From Psychromonas sp. CNPT3 (GTDB lineage Bacteria > Pseudomonadota > Gammaproteobacteria > Enterobacterales > Psychromonadaceae), in contig NC_020802.1 of the NCBI RefSeq assembly GCF_000153405.2, positions 1,631,883 through 1,695,882 of the forward strand: a stretch of 64,000 nt of DNA. Reading direction: 5' to 3'. The notes below the pieces were generated by a model that was not told the origin of the DNA, did no database searches, and was given only the letters and a program-made list of their open reading frames with translations. Position 1 is the stretch's first letter, and each line of letters begins with the position of its first letter. The translations under genes were made by a program, and so were the position numbers. Positions 19,401 to 27,161 of this stretch are shown here, piece after piece.

Positions 19401-20128
19401 GCACGACTCGCTTGAATATCGGCAAGCCAATGTTGGATATCTTCTTTATTAAGGCTTATTTGCTCTTTGTTATCTAACGTGTCACGTGCTAAATGGTCAC
19501 TTGCTATCGCAACTAACATACGTTTTACCGCATCAAAATCGAGATTTTTCTCAATCGTACCATTGATCACTTTATCGATATGGGGCATTGGCTGCTCACT
19601 AAATGAGAAGCGTTTTTGTAGATTGCGGATCTCTTTTAATTTACGGCCACTGCGCAAGTTTTGGATCACTTGACGATATTTATCAATGCCTAAAAAATTA
19701 GACGTCTCAGCCCCTGCATGACGATAAATACGCTCGACTTCATTCACACTTAAAGGTTGCTGATTTTTATCTATAAATAAAGCGCTATCATAAGCACTAT
19801 CAATAAATTTAAAATGTACCCCTCTGCCATCACTGCTGGCGAGTACCATACACGTTTGCCCATAAGGTCTCTTATATTCATAGATCAGCATACTTGAATC
19901 ATTGGGGAGGTAATAATCAGCAAAATTTCGCGCTTGATCGACTTTACTTACGATATCACTTGGACGCATGCCATAAAATAAAGGTAATAAACGCATTAAA
20001 GAGGTTTTACCCGCGCCATTTGTCCCTTCAAGTTGAGTATGCCCAGTCAGACAAAGTTCATTTACTTGTCCTTTCCAAAAACTATCGATAATAATAATAC
20101 GCAATAATTGATAGGCTGATTGAGCCAT
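16439..20128 (-). CDS. SMC/MukB-like ATPase of a Wadjet/Mks-type condensin (JetC/MksB-like)
   Basis: The 1229-residue protein has the architecture of an SMC-type condensin motor. Walker A (GTNGAGKT) is at residues 35-42. A very long coiled coil rich in Gln/Glu/Lys is interrupted near residues 535-590 by a small hinge-like globular segment (LASQWKDNIGRVLSTEQL, then LYGLQLDL). The C-terminal head has a signature-like STGLSYLAML and a Walker B IILPVDELGE. The TGLS signature resembles MukB more than the LSGG of classical SMCs. The hinge segment resembles MksB/JetC. It is the first gene of a five-gene operon with AAAGGA before its ATG. A role in loop extrusion for plasmid restriction or chromosome organisation is inferred. 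Confidence 0.82.
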   Translation of the reverse strand: MAQSAYQLLRIIIIDSFWKGQVNELCLTGHTQLEGTNGAGKTSLMRLLPLFYGMRPSDIVSKVDQARNFADYYLPNDSSMLIYEYKRPYGQTCMVLASSDGRGVHFKFIDSAYDSALFIDKNQQPLSVNEVERIYRHAGAETSNFLGIDKYRQVIQNLRSGRKLKEIRNLQKRFSFSEQPMPHIDKVINGTIEKNLDFDAVKRMLVAIASDHLARDTLDNKEQISLNKEDIQHWLADIQASRAIQKVAEKIKVWQTDFTQLDSLLVKLQHLHVEIVAHQKNLEEVQAERKTEKQQARESLDRLEIQLEESSKQFRQEIAQLNALIEADQSRIDLLESDKWTFDEKDAASFQVRADQVGNIEQQLQEVNAIIDAFEGNVSKIQGKFEKLTQVLKLQHLQDISANQAQTANIKEQVNKQLLKINDTYQTQLLTLNQQLHETHLKLNLHAQALELKLEKILSAQQNPQLDAQLLAVLETNQNDLNLCHENQNVHLQNNVSLQSHLTTLEKQRETLLDKHKKENRELLKLREQCFEVEMQLLPQAGSLQYFLSNEPLASQWKDNIGRVLSTEQLRRTDLAPQWKQQSDTLYGLQLDLQVLQENDLQLNETELREKLNTLEAKIISHVAMLSNLEEQLTQINKQIDAQKINIFEASQKEQQNQLKLQQLKVQQQNIQAKKIRMQKESAKALDVSVTSLKSEIKAHQQKMQSFAETEQDERHDLQNLMLEQRMVVESDRDSQLSQLSAQHQEIESNVKARLSEHKKQKNTALQEIDPDGEVDKCNVQRTKLETELEKCAVWARKAREYEQFMSQRYVHLPQLLEVNQNRNIELRGFQNSLEELLIEKNTQIKTLHQRLKKYITQLRTTEDLLYQLRESQENCEKHGIALQSNELEPNNEADLSVSFCFDWLEQFKGVEKRLAGELKGFTEKFRKDHSSSELYENWQALLSDNDQFQGARTLFKYRSAIADLLSSAAQKQKNTYQLVTINANMINEFYQHIKNFGQRIKSIGKLLSKNVTALASFEALADINVYTVMKQEELEYWGPLQQFSTLFEKYRDELREGSGEIPDDLVYAMQKLASYLPSEGFVLELEQLFDIEFSILEKGQLKHARNARQLKKISSTGLSYLAMLSLFAGILGMLRGNDEHASQIILPVDELGELAAENIDLLLKMFNANHISILSASPSTDRHILSLYHRHYKLKDNKIYHAEIPTSRLDELLALRKNKVVVEELDNV

Positions 20129-20220
20129 ATAAGATCCTTTACATGCATTTTGCTAAATAAGAATAAGAACGGGCTAATTTATAAGGATCTCAACGCTTTG
20201 TCGATGCTTTTAGATAAACA

Positions 20221-20258
20221 ATGTACGAAAATTAACATATTGCTAAAATATCGTACAT
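20221..20258. promoter_or_regulatory. Inverted repeat upstream of the condensin-like operon
   Basis: ATGTACGA (20221-20228) and TCGTACAT (20251-20258) are perfect 8-bp inverted repeats, 22 bp apart. They lie in the 167-bp gap upstream of the ATPase gene. The spacing suits a two-site operator over the promoter. The binding protein is unknown. Confidence 0.45.
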
Positions 20259-20295
20259 ATTATGCAGATCCTTTGATATTAAAACCTATTTTGGC

Positions 20296-21207
20296 CTATT
20301 GTGGCTTCTGATAATTTAATAAGGCGGCCCCGCGAACGCCACCAACACCACCAAATGTCGGTCTACAAATAACCGGTAAGGCAACGTCTTTTAAAAGATG
20401 CTTAGGTAAGCGCTCTTCTAACGCGTCATATAGTTCATCAAAATTAGAGAGGCCACCACCAATAATGATCACATCGGGATCAAGGACTAACATTGCCGTC
20501 GCAAGACCCGCTGCTAAAATATCAAAATAGATATCAATAATGCGCCGCGTTAGTATATCGCCCGCACGATATTTTTTAATGATCTCAATCCCAAGCAAAG
20601 GCGTTTTTGCATAATGCGCGTATAAACGTTCCAATCCGATGCCGGACATATAAGTCTCTAAGCACATCGCCCTGCCACACGCACAATCAAACAAAGGCAG
20701 CTCAGGATACTGCAACACGATCGTTGCAGGCAAAGGATAATGACCCAGCTCTCCGGCAAAACCGTTCAAACCACGATGTAGTTGCCCATTCACAAAAATG
20801 GCGCCTCCCACTCCCGTTCCTAAGGTAATACCTAATACACATTGGCCACCTTCAGCACTTCCGCCATAACACTCAGAAAGTAGAAAACAATTAGCATCGT
20901 TTTCTAACTTAACGTCACGCTTTAAAGCATCAGAAAGCTCAGCAGAGAGACAATGGCCTTTAATGGCAGGCACATTAACGCAGTACAAACTCCCATCCTG
21001 TTGATTAATTGAGCCGGGAAATCCCAAACCGATATGACCCTTACAATTATATTTTAAATCAGCGTTGTTCACCCACAAACAGATCATCTGCATAAACTCA
21101 TAATGCGTCGAGGGAGTCGGCTTTTGATCTACAAAAATACGTTGTAAATTCATGTCATAAATACAAAAAGCGATTTTTGTGCCACCAATATCAAATCCGT
21201 ATAACAT
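20296..21207 (-). CDS. nagK: N-acetyl-D-glucosamine kinase (ROK family)
   Basis: The 303-residue protein equals E. coli NagK in length and aligns throughout. It phosphorylates GlcNAc to GlcNAc-6-phosphate in amino-sugar salvage. The phosphate-binding start GFDIGGTKIAF, the NDANCFLLSE block, GTGVGGAIF, and the ROK zinc-binding cysteines in CACGRAMCLE are present. The C-terminal VIIIGGGLSNFDELY also matches NagK. It follows ycdX after 63 bp on the same strand. ROK sugar specificity is hard to read by eye, but the match is better to NagK than to Mak or glucokinase. Confidence 0.9.
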   Translation of the reverse strand: MLYGFDIGGTKIAFCIYDMNLQRIFVDQKPTPSTHYEFMQMICLWVNNADLKYNCKGHIGLGFPGSINQQDGSLYCVNVPAIKGHCLSAELSDALKRDVKLENDANCFLLSECYGGSAEGGQCVLGITLGTGVGGAIFVNGQLHRGLNGFAGELGHYPLPATIVLQYPELPLFDCACGRAMCLETYMSGIGLERLYAHYAKTPLLGIEIIKKYRAGDILTRRIIDIYFDILAAGLATAMLVLDPDVIIIGGGLSNFDELYDALEERLPKHLLKDVALPVICRPTFGGVGGVRGAALLNYQKPQ

Positions 21208-21229
21208 TTAAGCCTCTTTTTCTTTTATA

Positions 21230-21254
21230 AGCACAACGCACTCAGCTTTGTGCT
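21230..21254. other. Short hairpin between ycdX and nagK
   Basis: AGCACAA and TTGTGCT form a 7-bp stem with an 11-nt loop in the 63-bp gap. It could be an mRNA-stabilising or attenuating structure. It lacks a good T-tract on the coding strand, so it is not called a terminator. Confidence 0.35.
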
Positions 21255-21270
21255 GCGTATAAGTACGTTT

Positions 21271-22011
21271 TTATAAATGTGCAAATTCAGCAATCGGTTT
21301 TCTACCACGTAATTTCAAAAAGTCTAAAAATTGACGCGTCGATGCCGTAATAATTTTTGCTTGTGGGAAGTCTATATTGCTTAACAATGCTTCAGCTTGC
21401 GTAAAATTACCTACCGCGTGCGCAAAATGTGCATCTGATCCGGTGGTAATATACGCGCCCATTTTCTTACAAAGCTTTGCAATCTCAATGCAACGTGGCT
21501 CACTGCCGATTCGTGACAGGCAAAGTGAAGAGTTATTGATTTCGATAGCCACATTATATTTAATGGCCTGCGCTATTACTGCCTCAAAATCAAAATCAAA
21601 ATTAGGATTTCCTAAGTGCGCCAAAACATCTACTTTATTAGAGCTGATCACATTTAATAACGTTTGTGTGTGTGCGGCTTTATCAAGCGGTTTAAAAATG
21701 GGCTCATGTAAACTTGCAATGATCCAATCTTGCGCATCTAAACAATGATCAGAAAAATCGATCTCACCTTGTGTATTTAAGATATTGACTTCAGCCCCCT
21801 TTAACAATCCAACACCCGATAAAAAACGTGGGATCACTTTTTGGTTCATGAAATACCAATAATGAGGCGCACCCGGCATAGAAGACGCATGATCGGTCAT
21901 ACAAAGTAGAGTCAGTCCATTTTTTTTAGCCGACTCTGCATTTTCAATTATCGTACTGTAAGCGTGTCCGCTTGCGATTGTGTGAGTATGAGTATCTACA
22001 ACAAATTTCAT
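21271..22011 (-). CDS. ycdX: PHP-domain phosphatase YcdX
   Basis: The 246-residue protein has the length and sequence of the YcdX family of trinuclear-zinc PHP-fold hydrolases. The metal-binding HTHT is at residues 8-11. Further ligand segments are [39 protein letters not shown] and [12 protein letters not shown]. These enzymes act as phosphatases in vitro; in E. coli ycdX is linked to swarming motility. It precedes nagK on the same strand and probably shares its transcript. The true substrate is unknown. Confidence 0.92.
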   Translation of the reverse strand: MKFVVDTHTHTIASGHAYSTIIENAESAKKNGLTLLCMTDHASSMPGAPHYWYFMNQKVIPRFLSGVGLLKGAEVNILNTQGEIDFSDHCLDAQDWIIASLHEPIFKPLDKAAHTQTLLNVISSNKVDVLAHLGNPNFDFDFEAVIAQAIKYNVAIEINNSSLCLSRIGSEPRCIEIAKLCKKMGAYITTGSDAHFAHAVGNFTQAEALLSNIDFPQAKIITASTRQFLDFLKLRGRKPIAEFAHL

Positions 22012-22239
22012 TTTTATGCCTCTTATTCAAATATTTAATACACCTGCGTTTTACGCATTCTGAGATGTGTTTTTTAGATACATCTCATTTTTATCGCCAC
22101 TCTGACTTTAATGACGTTTAAAAGCACCACGCATCAATACCATAACACCTCTGATCTCCCCTTTGATTGTCTAAAAACAAAAAGATCTGCGTTCACATTA
22201 AAAATAATTAAAATACATGAGACTTTTAAAAATATAAGC
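22012..22239. other. Intergenic stretch upstream of ycdX and the metal operon
   Basis: Together with the MerR-type promoter that follows, this fills a 304-bp divergent gap. It must hold the leftward ycdX promoter. I see no RNA gene or clear repeat in it. Confidence 0.4.
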
Positions 22240-22270
22240 TTGACCTTAGATTCAACTCTAAGGTTATACT
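22240..22270 (+). promoter_or_regulatory. MerR-family promoter with 19-bp spacer and operator dyad
   Basis: TTGACC (-35, 22240-22245) and TATACT (-10, 22265-22270) are separated by 19 bp, the stretched spacing diagnostic of MerR-regulated promoters. Between them lies the dyad ACCTTAGA-N6-TCTAAGGT (22243-22264). It controls the regulator gene and the efflux permease gene downstream, so the operon is autoregulated. Confidence 0.88.
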
Positions 22271-22315
22271 TGTCTTATATCTTTCACTTTAAAATAATGC
22301 CTAAAGGATCGTCCC

Positions 22316-22777
22316 ATGTATCGTATTGGTGAACTTGCAAAACGCTATCAGGTAAAAGCAGATACATTACGCTTTTATAACAAAAACGGGCTACTTATTC
22401 CGTCGTCGCGCAGCACCTCTGGCTACCGTTTGTATACCGAGCATGATGCGCAGCGCCTGAGCTTTATTTTACGCGCCAAAGAGGTAGGCTTTTCCTTAAC
22501 CGATATCGCCGAGTTATTATCCATCGAATTAGAGCGAGATAATTGGGCATGCATGGACGTAAAAGGCCTTGTAGACAGTAAACTCAAAGATATAAACAAT
22601 AAAATAGAAGAGTTAAAGTGCTTTAAAAACTCGTTACAACAACTCTCAAATTCTTGTTGTGGTGGCCCTGAAAGTGCTCTGCACTGCTCTATTTTAGAAG
22701 CATTAGAGTCAAACACAAAAGCCTGTCATAAAGCGCATTCACATTCCCGTCCCGTATTACGTAATAACAAAAAATAG
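22316..22777 (+). CDS. zntR: MerR-family metal-responsive regulator, ZntR-like
   Basis: The 153-residue protein has the ZntR start (MYRIGELAKRY), a MerR winged helix-turn-helix (residues 1-70), a dimerisation helix and a C-terminal metal loop. Cys79, Cys114, Cys115 and Cys124 align with the zinc ligands of E. coli ZntR. ZntR His119 is Glu here, while a His sits at position 123, so the metal site may be altered. A His-rich tail (KACHKAHSHS) is a further possible ligand. It should activate the 19-bp-spacer promoter just upstream when it binds Zn or a related ion. The permease gene starts 8 nt after its stop. Confidence 0.85.
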   Translation: MYRIGELAKRYQVKADTLRFYNKNGLLIPSSRSTSGYRLYTEHDAQRLSFILRAKEVGFSLTDIAELLSIELERDNWACMDVKGLVDSKLKDINNKIEELKCFKNSLQQLSNSCCGGPESALHCSILEALESNTKACHKAHSHSRPVLRNNKK

Positions 22778-22785
22778 AGATCATT

Positions 22786-24051
22786 ATGTTACTGACTAAC
22801 TTTGTAAATATATTTTTAGACTCCGCACCTTGGCTACTACTAGGACTGCTTTTAGCTGGGATGTTAAAAATGTTTGTGCCCATGCAATGGATGCAAAAAC
22901 AATTAGGGGGTCATGGTTTTAAAAGCATCATAAAAGCCGCCATGTTAGGTGCCCCTCTGCCACTTTGCTCATGTGGCGTTATCCCAGCAGCCATTGGTCT
23001 TAGACGCTCTGGCGCATCAAAGGCCTCAACGGTTTCTTTTTTAGTTTCAACTCCTGAAACAGGTGTCGATTCTATCACCGTTTCTTATGTATTACTTGGC
23101 CCATTTATGGCCATTGTTCGCCCTATTGCAGCCGTGCTAAGCGCCATTGTTGCGGGGCTTTTAGTAGGACGAGATGAAGAACTCGATGAAAAGCAGGAAA
23201 AGGCAGCACAAGCATCGCTAAAAACACCCTGCTCGCATAACAAGGTGGCAACTGAGCCAACAAGCCCTTGTTGCTCAAAAAACATGGCAGAAGAGCCTCA
23301 AAAAACGATAACCTGTTGCTCATCAAAAAATATTGTAGAAGCGCCTCAAAAAACGACACCATGTTGCTCATCAAAAAAGGAGCCACAAACGTCGACCCAT
23401 TCGCATCAACACGCTAATGAAGATACCTGTTGCGATCATGACTCTGATATTGCCTACGAATTAAAAGACAAATCTATTTTGCATCGCATCAAAAAAGGCT
23501 TACATTTTGCGTGTACTGAGCTCGTTGAAGACACGACAGTTTGGCTACTTATAGGCTTATTTTTTGCAGCCTTAGTACAAACATATGTACCAACAGATTT
23601 AATGAGCGAATGGGGTGATGGCATTTTTGCTATGCTGTTTATGGTAGTGATCTCTATCCCGATGTATATTTGCGCCACTGCCTCAACACCTATTGCTGCA
23701 GGTTTATTACTCGCAGGTATCTCACCGGGCGCCGTTTTAGTGTTTATGCTTGCAGGCCCTGCCACGAATATCGCAACGATAGGCATGGTAAATAAAGAGC
23801 TCGGCAAACGTGCATTGGGCGCTTACCTCACCGGCGTGATGAGTGTTGCACTGCTTTCAGGCTTACTTGTTAATTATGTTGTTGATAATTTTGCGATTGA
23901 GGTCATGCCCAAAGTGGGCCCTGAACATGCATTACTGCCGGCCGTTATTGTTTATACCTCCGGTATTGTATTGGCTATTTTAATGGCAAAAGTTATTTTT
24001 GATTTAGTCGGGCGTAAAGTGAATAAAATTAAAGCGGGCGCATCTTCGTAA
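22786..24051 (+). CDS. DUF318-type metal efflux permease (SO_0444-like Cu/Zn transporter)
   Basis: The 421-residue protein has two hydrophobic halves of about four membrane segments each. A hydrophilic linker of about 100 residues (roughly 125-225) separates them and is rich in Cys and His. The first half contains the family motif PLPLCSCGVIP (Cys61, Cys63), and the second has YICATASTPIAAG. The linker carries several CC pairs in tandemly repeated units (PQKTxxCCSSK) and a HSHQHANEDTCCDHD segment. This layout matches the SO_0444 family of Cu/Zn efflux transporters as I know it. It shares an operon with the ZntR-like regulator and ends before a strong terminator. Confidence 0.85.
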   Translation: MLLTNFVNIFLDSAPWLLLGLLLAGMLKMFVPMQWMQKQLGGHGFKSIIKAAMLGAPLPLCSCGVIPAAIGLRRSGASKASTVSFLVSTPETGVDSITVSYVLLGPFMAIVRPIAAVLSAIVAGLLVGRDEELDEKQEKAAQASLKTPCSHNKVATEPTSPCCSKNMAEEPQKTITCCSSKNIVEAPQKTTPCCSSKKEPQTSTHSHQHANEDTCCDHDSDIAYELKDKSILHRIKKGLHFACTELVEDTTVWLLIGLFFAALVQTYVPTDLMSEWGDGIFAMLFMVVISIPMYICATASTPIAAGLLLAGISPGAVLVFMLAGPATNIATIGMVNKELGKRALGAYLTGVMSVALLSGLLVNYVVDNFAIEVMPKVGPEHALLPAVIVYTSGIVLAILMAKVIFDLVGRKVNKIKAGASS

Positions 24052-24065
24052 AAGAGCACAAACAT

Positions 24066-24099
24066 AAAAAAACCGCCTTCTTTTAACCGGCGGTTTTTT
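24066..24099. terminator. Rho-independent terminator after the metal-efflux operon
   Basis: AACCGCC and GGCGGTT stems around an 11-nt loop, with flanking A and T tracts, form a strong bidirectional terminator. It also serves the convergent dipeptidase gene. Confidence 0.9.
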
Positions 24100-24147
24100 A
24101 TTCTTAGTATTTTATAAACACACTATAAAATACTAAGCTCATGAAAA

Positions 24148-25620
24148 TTATAAGCTCATGATTTTTTTGAACTCTTCTGCAGAATATTTCTTCTCGGTAC
24201 TTTTAGTAAGATCGGTCATCATTTTAAAGCGATATTGTGTCGCAATATCTAGCATGTTTTGTAATTGATCGTATGAATAATCCGATGCCATTTTGATAGC
24301 TGCAGCTTTGTCTGTTTTATAAAGCGCTTTTAAGCTTGGATCAAGACTTTGCATATCAGAATATAATTTGCTTTCGTGTTTATCCCACATTGTACTTAAA
24401 AAGGGTAAATATTTACCCTGATCAGCCGTCGCTAATGCCGTTAAGCTTCTAAACTGCCAGTAAGCAGAATCATCACTGTATGTGTCTGTACCACGGGTAT
24501 AGGCTAGAGGGTATTCACGTAATGTATTGTAAACAGGCACCAGCACTGATTCACTTAATACACCAAAACTTTGCCAAATAACACCTTGGAACTCTTTAGG
24601 CATATTGGCACGAAGTTGGATCACATGCGTTTCTAATTGACGCTCTACACGCATAGGTCGTTTAGCAATACCTTCAAGCTCAGTACCTTTAAACGTTGCA
24701 CTTAATAACTTATCAATATCACGTACAGACAATTTATGATCAGGTTTTAAAAACAGAGGATATTGTTGTAAGCCTGTTTTTTGCTTCAAAGAAGGCGTTA
24801 ACATTTTTTGGCCTAACCATTCGCGATCGATATTATAAGCATCACCAATCACCCCAAAAGCTTTGGCAAAGTTAAAGGACTTAGGATCTACATTTTTCAA
24901 TAGTTTATGTTTTTTTACAAACGCCACTAAATCTTTTGAATGCATCACGTCTTTACTATTTAAGTCAACGCCATGTACACGTAGTCCATTGGCAATCATC
25001 GCATAACTATCATCAGGGACGCGCACTGCAATCCAATGATGTCCAGAGCCGATTTCAAAAAGCCATGCACCTGTAATATCTGCAATATAAAGGCTGTTAC
25101 CTTCGCCTGCACCATATTTTTCAACATATTGACCTAAAAGCGCAACACCCTCTTTGGCTGTTTTAGCTTGTGCTAAAATAAGCGAAGGAATGATAGCTTC
25201 GATAATACCGTCTTTCACTAATGGATCAGCTTTTTCAGCCGCTTTATTAACTTCAGCACTGGTTGTTGCAGATATCGCCACATTAAATTCATTAATGCCA
25301 CGCTCTTCATAAAACTTACTTTGACTGTCAGAGATATTGGCATCCCAATCAGGCATTGCGGAATAAGCTAAGAAACTGGCTGGCATTGGCACAGTTAAAC
25401 CATTACCAAGTACCCATTCTGCTGCTGAATTATTTTGAGCAGGATGGAATAACATGTATTTACTCCAGTTATTCGTACCAAAATCTTCATTTCGTGCAAT
25501 CATAATACTGCCATCGACAGAGGCATCCTTACCTACAATAGCTCCCGTACAAGCAAAAGTATTCGTGCTTAGAAAGGATAATACCGCTACTGAAAAGACC
25601 ACAATTGGTGTTTTTTTCAT
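24148..25620 (-). CDS. Secreted C69-family dipeptidase (Ntn hydrolase)
   Basis: The 490-residue precursor has a 23-residue Sec signal peptide ending FA, and the next residue is Cys24 in CTGAIVGKDAS. Peptidase family C69 (formerly U34) enzymes use a processed N-terminal Cys as nucleophile. The downstream GSIMIARNEDFG block and a C-terminal WQFRSLTALA region also fit. Here signal-peptide cleavage itself would expose Cys24, suggesting a periplasmic or secreted peptidase. It is monocistronic, converging on the metal operon. Its upstream gap contains one copy of the ~130-bp repeat. The substrate is unknown. Confidence 0.88.
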   Translation of the reverse strand: MKKTPIVVFSVAVLSFLSTNTFACTGAIVGKDASVDGSIMIARNEDFGTNNWSKYMLFHPAQNNSAAEWVLGNGLTVPMPASFLAYSAMPDWDANISDSQSKFYEERGINEFNVAISATTSAEVNKAAEKADPLVKDGIIEAIIPSLILAQAKTAKEGVALLGQYVEKYGAGEGNSLYIADITGAWLFEIGSGHHWIAVRVPDDSYAMIANGLRVHGVDLNSKDVMHSKDLVAFVKKHKLLKNVDPKSFNFAKAFGVIGDAYNIDREWLGQKMLTPSLKQKTGLQQYPLFLKPDHKLSVRDIDKLLSATFKGTELEGIAKRPMRVERQLETHVIQLRANMPKEFQGVIWQSFGVLSESVLVPVYNTLREYPLAYTRGTDTYSDDSAYWQFRSLTALATADQGKYLPFLSTMWDKHESKLYSDMQSLDPSLKALYKTDKAAAIKMASDYSYDQLQNMLDIATQYRFKMMTDLTKSTEKKYSAEEFKKIMSL

Positions 25621-25683
25621 TCCATGTTTCCCTTTAGTGTCATTAATAATGCGCTCATTATAATACCTCTAAATAAATAGACT

Positions 25684-25812
25684 GTAGCCTTGATCACAGT
25701 TGAAATTGTCAGTGCACCTTTTCTAGGCACCTATCACTCAAAAAACAAACAAAAACATAACTAAGTAACAATTAATGGCTACTTTGCAAACAAACTGTGT
25801 GTTATTTAATCT
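25684..25812 (+). repeat. Dispersed intergenic repeat, copy 1
   Basis: This ~130-bp noncoding block is clearly similar to 27461-27588. Shared segments include GATCACAGTT, AAATTGTCAG, ACTCAAAAAACAAACAAAAA and CAATTAATG, in the same order and spacing. It sits just upstream of the dipeptidase gene, in the opposite orientation to it. Its nature is unknown. Confidence 0.8.
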
Positions 25813-26206
25813 AAAATATGTGCTTTTTGACATATTTATTGCAGTGCAGAGTAATTTTACTTTAGTGTAAATTAAAGGTTAAAGGGCAGATCTCGTCAGC
25901 ACATGTTCAACTTTTAGTTTATATAAAAAAGTATTGGATAATGACTAAGCAGGGCTCATAAGAGATTATTGATGGGAAATAATGAATAACATTATATTTT
26001 TCATAAGGTTAGTATTTACTCTAAACGCATAAGGTTTTCTGAGTGGACTACATAATAGAAGAATATGTCGTGGTTGATAAATATTTTGGCATCTAAGTTA
26101 GAGTACATCAACAACATTTTATTAAGTCGCTTTGTGGCCCATTATAATATGAGTTTCTTACAAATTTTCAGCCCATATTACTTAGTCAAAACACTGTGTG
26201 ATCAGC
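25813..26206. other. Intergenic stretch without recognised features
   Basis: About 390 bp of AT-rich sequence lies between the repeat and the cold-shock gene terminator. I see no ORF with a ribosome binding site, no tRNA and no strong hairpin. Confidence 0.4.
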
Positions 26207-26240
26207 AAAAAAAATGCTAAACCCGTAAAGGTTTAGCATT
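26207..26240 (-). terminator. Terminator of the cold-shock gene
   Basis: AATGCTAAACC and GGTTTAGCATT form an 11-bp stem with a 6-nt loop. Read leftward it is followed by a run of T, as expected for the minus-strand csp gene. Confidence 0.9.
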
Positions 26241-26290
26241 CTCTAAAATATTTATTCAGCTCTGTGTAGGAGCTAAAATATCACAGCAAA

Positions 26291-26497
26291 TTAAATCGCT
26301 ACGATATTTTCTGCGTTCGGGCCTTTTTGACCTTGAGTTACAGTGAATTCAACTTTTTGGCCTTCAGCTAAAGTTTTGAAACCTTCGCTAGCGATAGCGC
26401 TAAAGTGAGCAAACACGTCTGGACCATTTTCTTGCTCGATGAAACCAAAACCTTTAGATTCGTTGAACCACTTAACTGTACCTAGAACTTTAGACAT
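26291..26497 (-). CDS. Cold-shock protein (CspA family)
   Basis: The 68-residue protein is a single cold-shock domain. RNP1 is KGFGFI and RNP2 is DVFAHF, and the start [19 protein letters not shown] is typical of CspA/CspC/CspE proteins. It binds single-stranded nucleic acid as an RNA chaperone. AGGA lies eight bases before the start. The long AT-rich region upstream fits the long, structured 5' leader of cspA-type mRNAs. I cannot say which csp paralogue it is. Confidence 0.95.
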   Translation of the reverse strand: MSKVLGTVKWFNESKGFGFIEQENGPDVFAHFSAIASEGFKTLAEGQKVEFTVTQGQKGPNAENIVAI

Positions 26498-27161
26498 AAT
26501 ATTATCCTGAAATTTTAATGTTAGATTGCCTTAATAGGCCTGAATAGCGTAAAAACAGACTGGAACTTAAAAACTACAAAACGAGGTATTATTAATAATA
26601 CAACGATATGAAGAATGTAAATAAAAGGCTTTCTTTCTTGCTGAAAGTGCATCATATAGAATATATATTATAAGTCAACAGCTGTTTAAAAAATGTACAG
26701 CGAATATTCCTAAAAATACACTCGAATTTGAATGAATTTTGACCATTTTTAGATATTTAAGAAAAATACTATAAGTCGGTTTATGCCCTGAAGCGCCTTA
26801 GAAAGCTAAGTCGCGAAGTTTTTGTTATTTGCTATCGACGACAATTAATATTTTTTTCGAGCATAGGAACTTATTAACTACCTTAAGTGAATGTAATCGG
26901 TCGTCTCTCTTATTTTATAGAGGCTGACGAATAACAACGCCACTGGCGTAATATCACTAATTTTATCTCGCGTAAATTCAAGATCCAATACCTGACCTTA
27001 TAGCTGTGATCACTTCATAGAACTCACTTAGCTTGCTGTTTTTAAATAGAACTTTGTGCTATAAAAATAAATTATTGATATAAGTACTAAATAATTTACA
27101 TACAGCGCCCGAGTATAAATAAGCCCGTACGTTTCACGATCCCATTTTAAGGAAGTATTAC
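26498..27161. other. Long intergenic region: csp leader/promoter and upstream of an orphan gene
   Basis: The 664-bp gap contains the leftward csp promoter and leader. A perfect 16-bp palindrome GTATTATTAATAATAC lies at 26586-26601. Further right, GCG-C-CTTAG / CTAAG-T-CGC with an AAAG loop (26793-26814), then GAAGTTTTTG, looks like a weak terminator hairpin. It might end a small RNA, but no matching promoter was recognised. AAGGAAG before 27162 is the ribosome binding site of the next gene. Confidence 0.4.
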
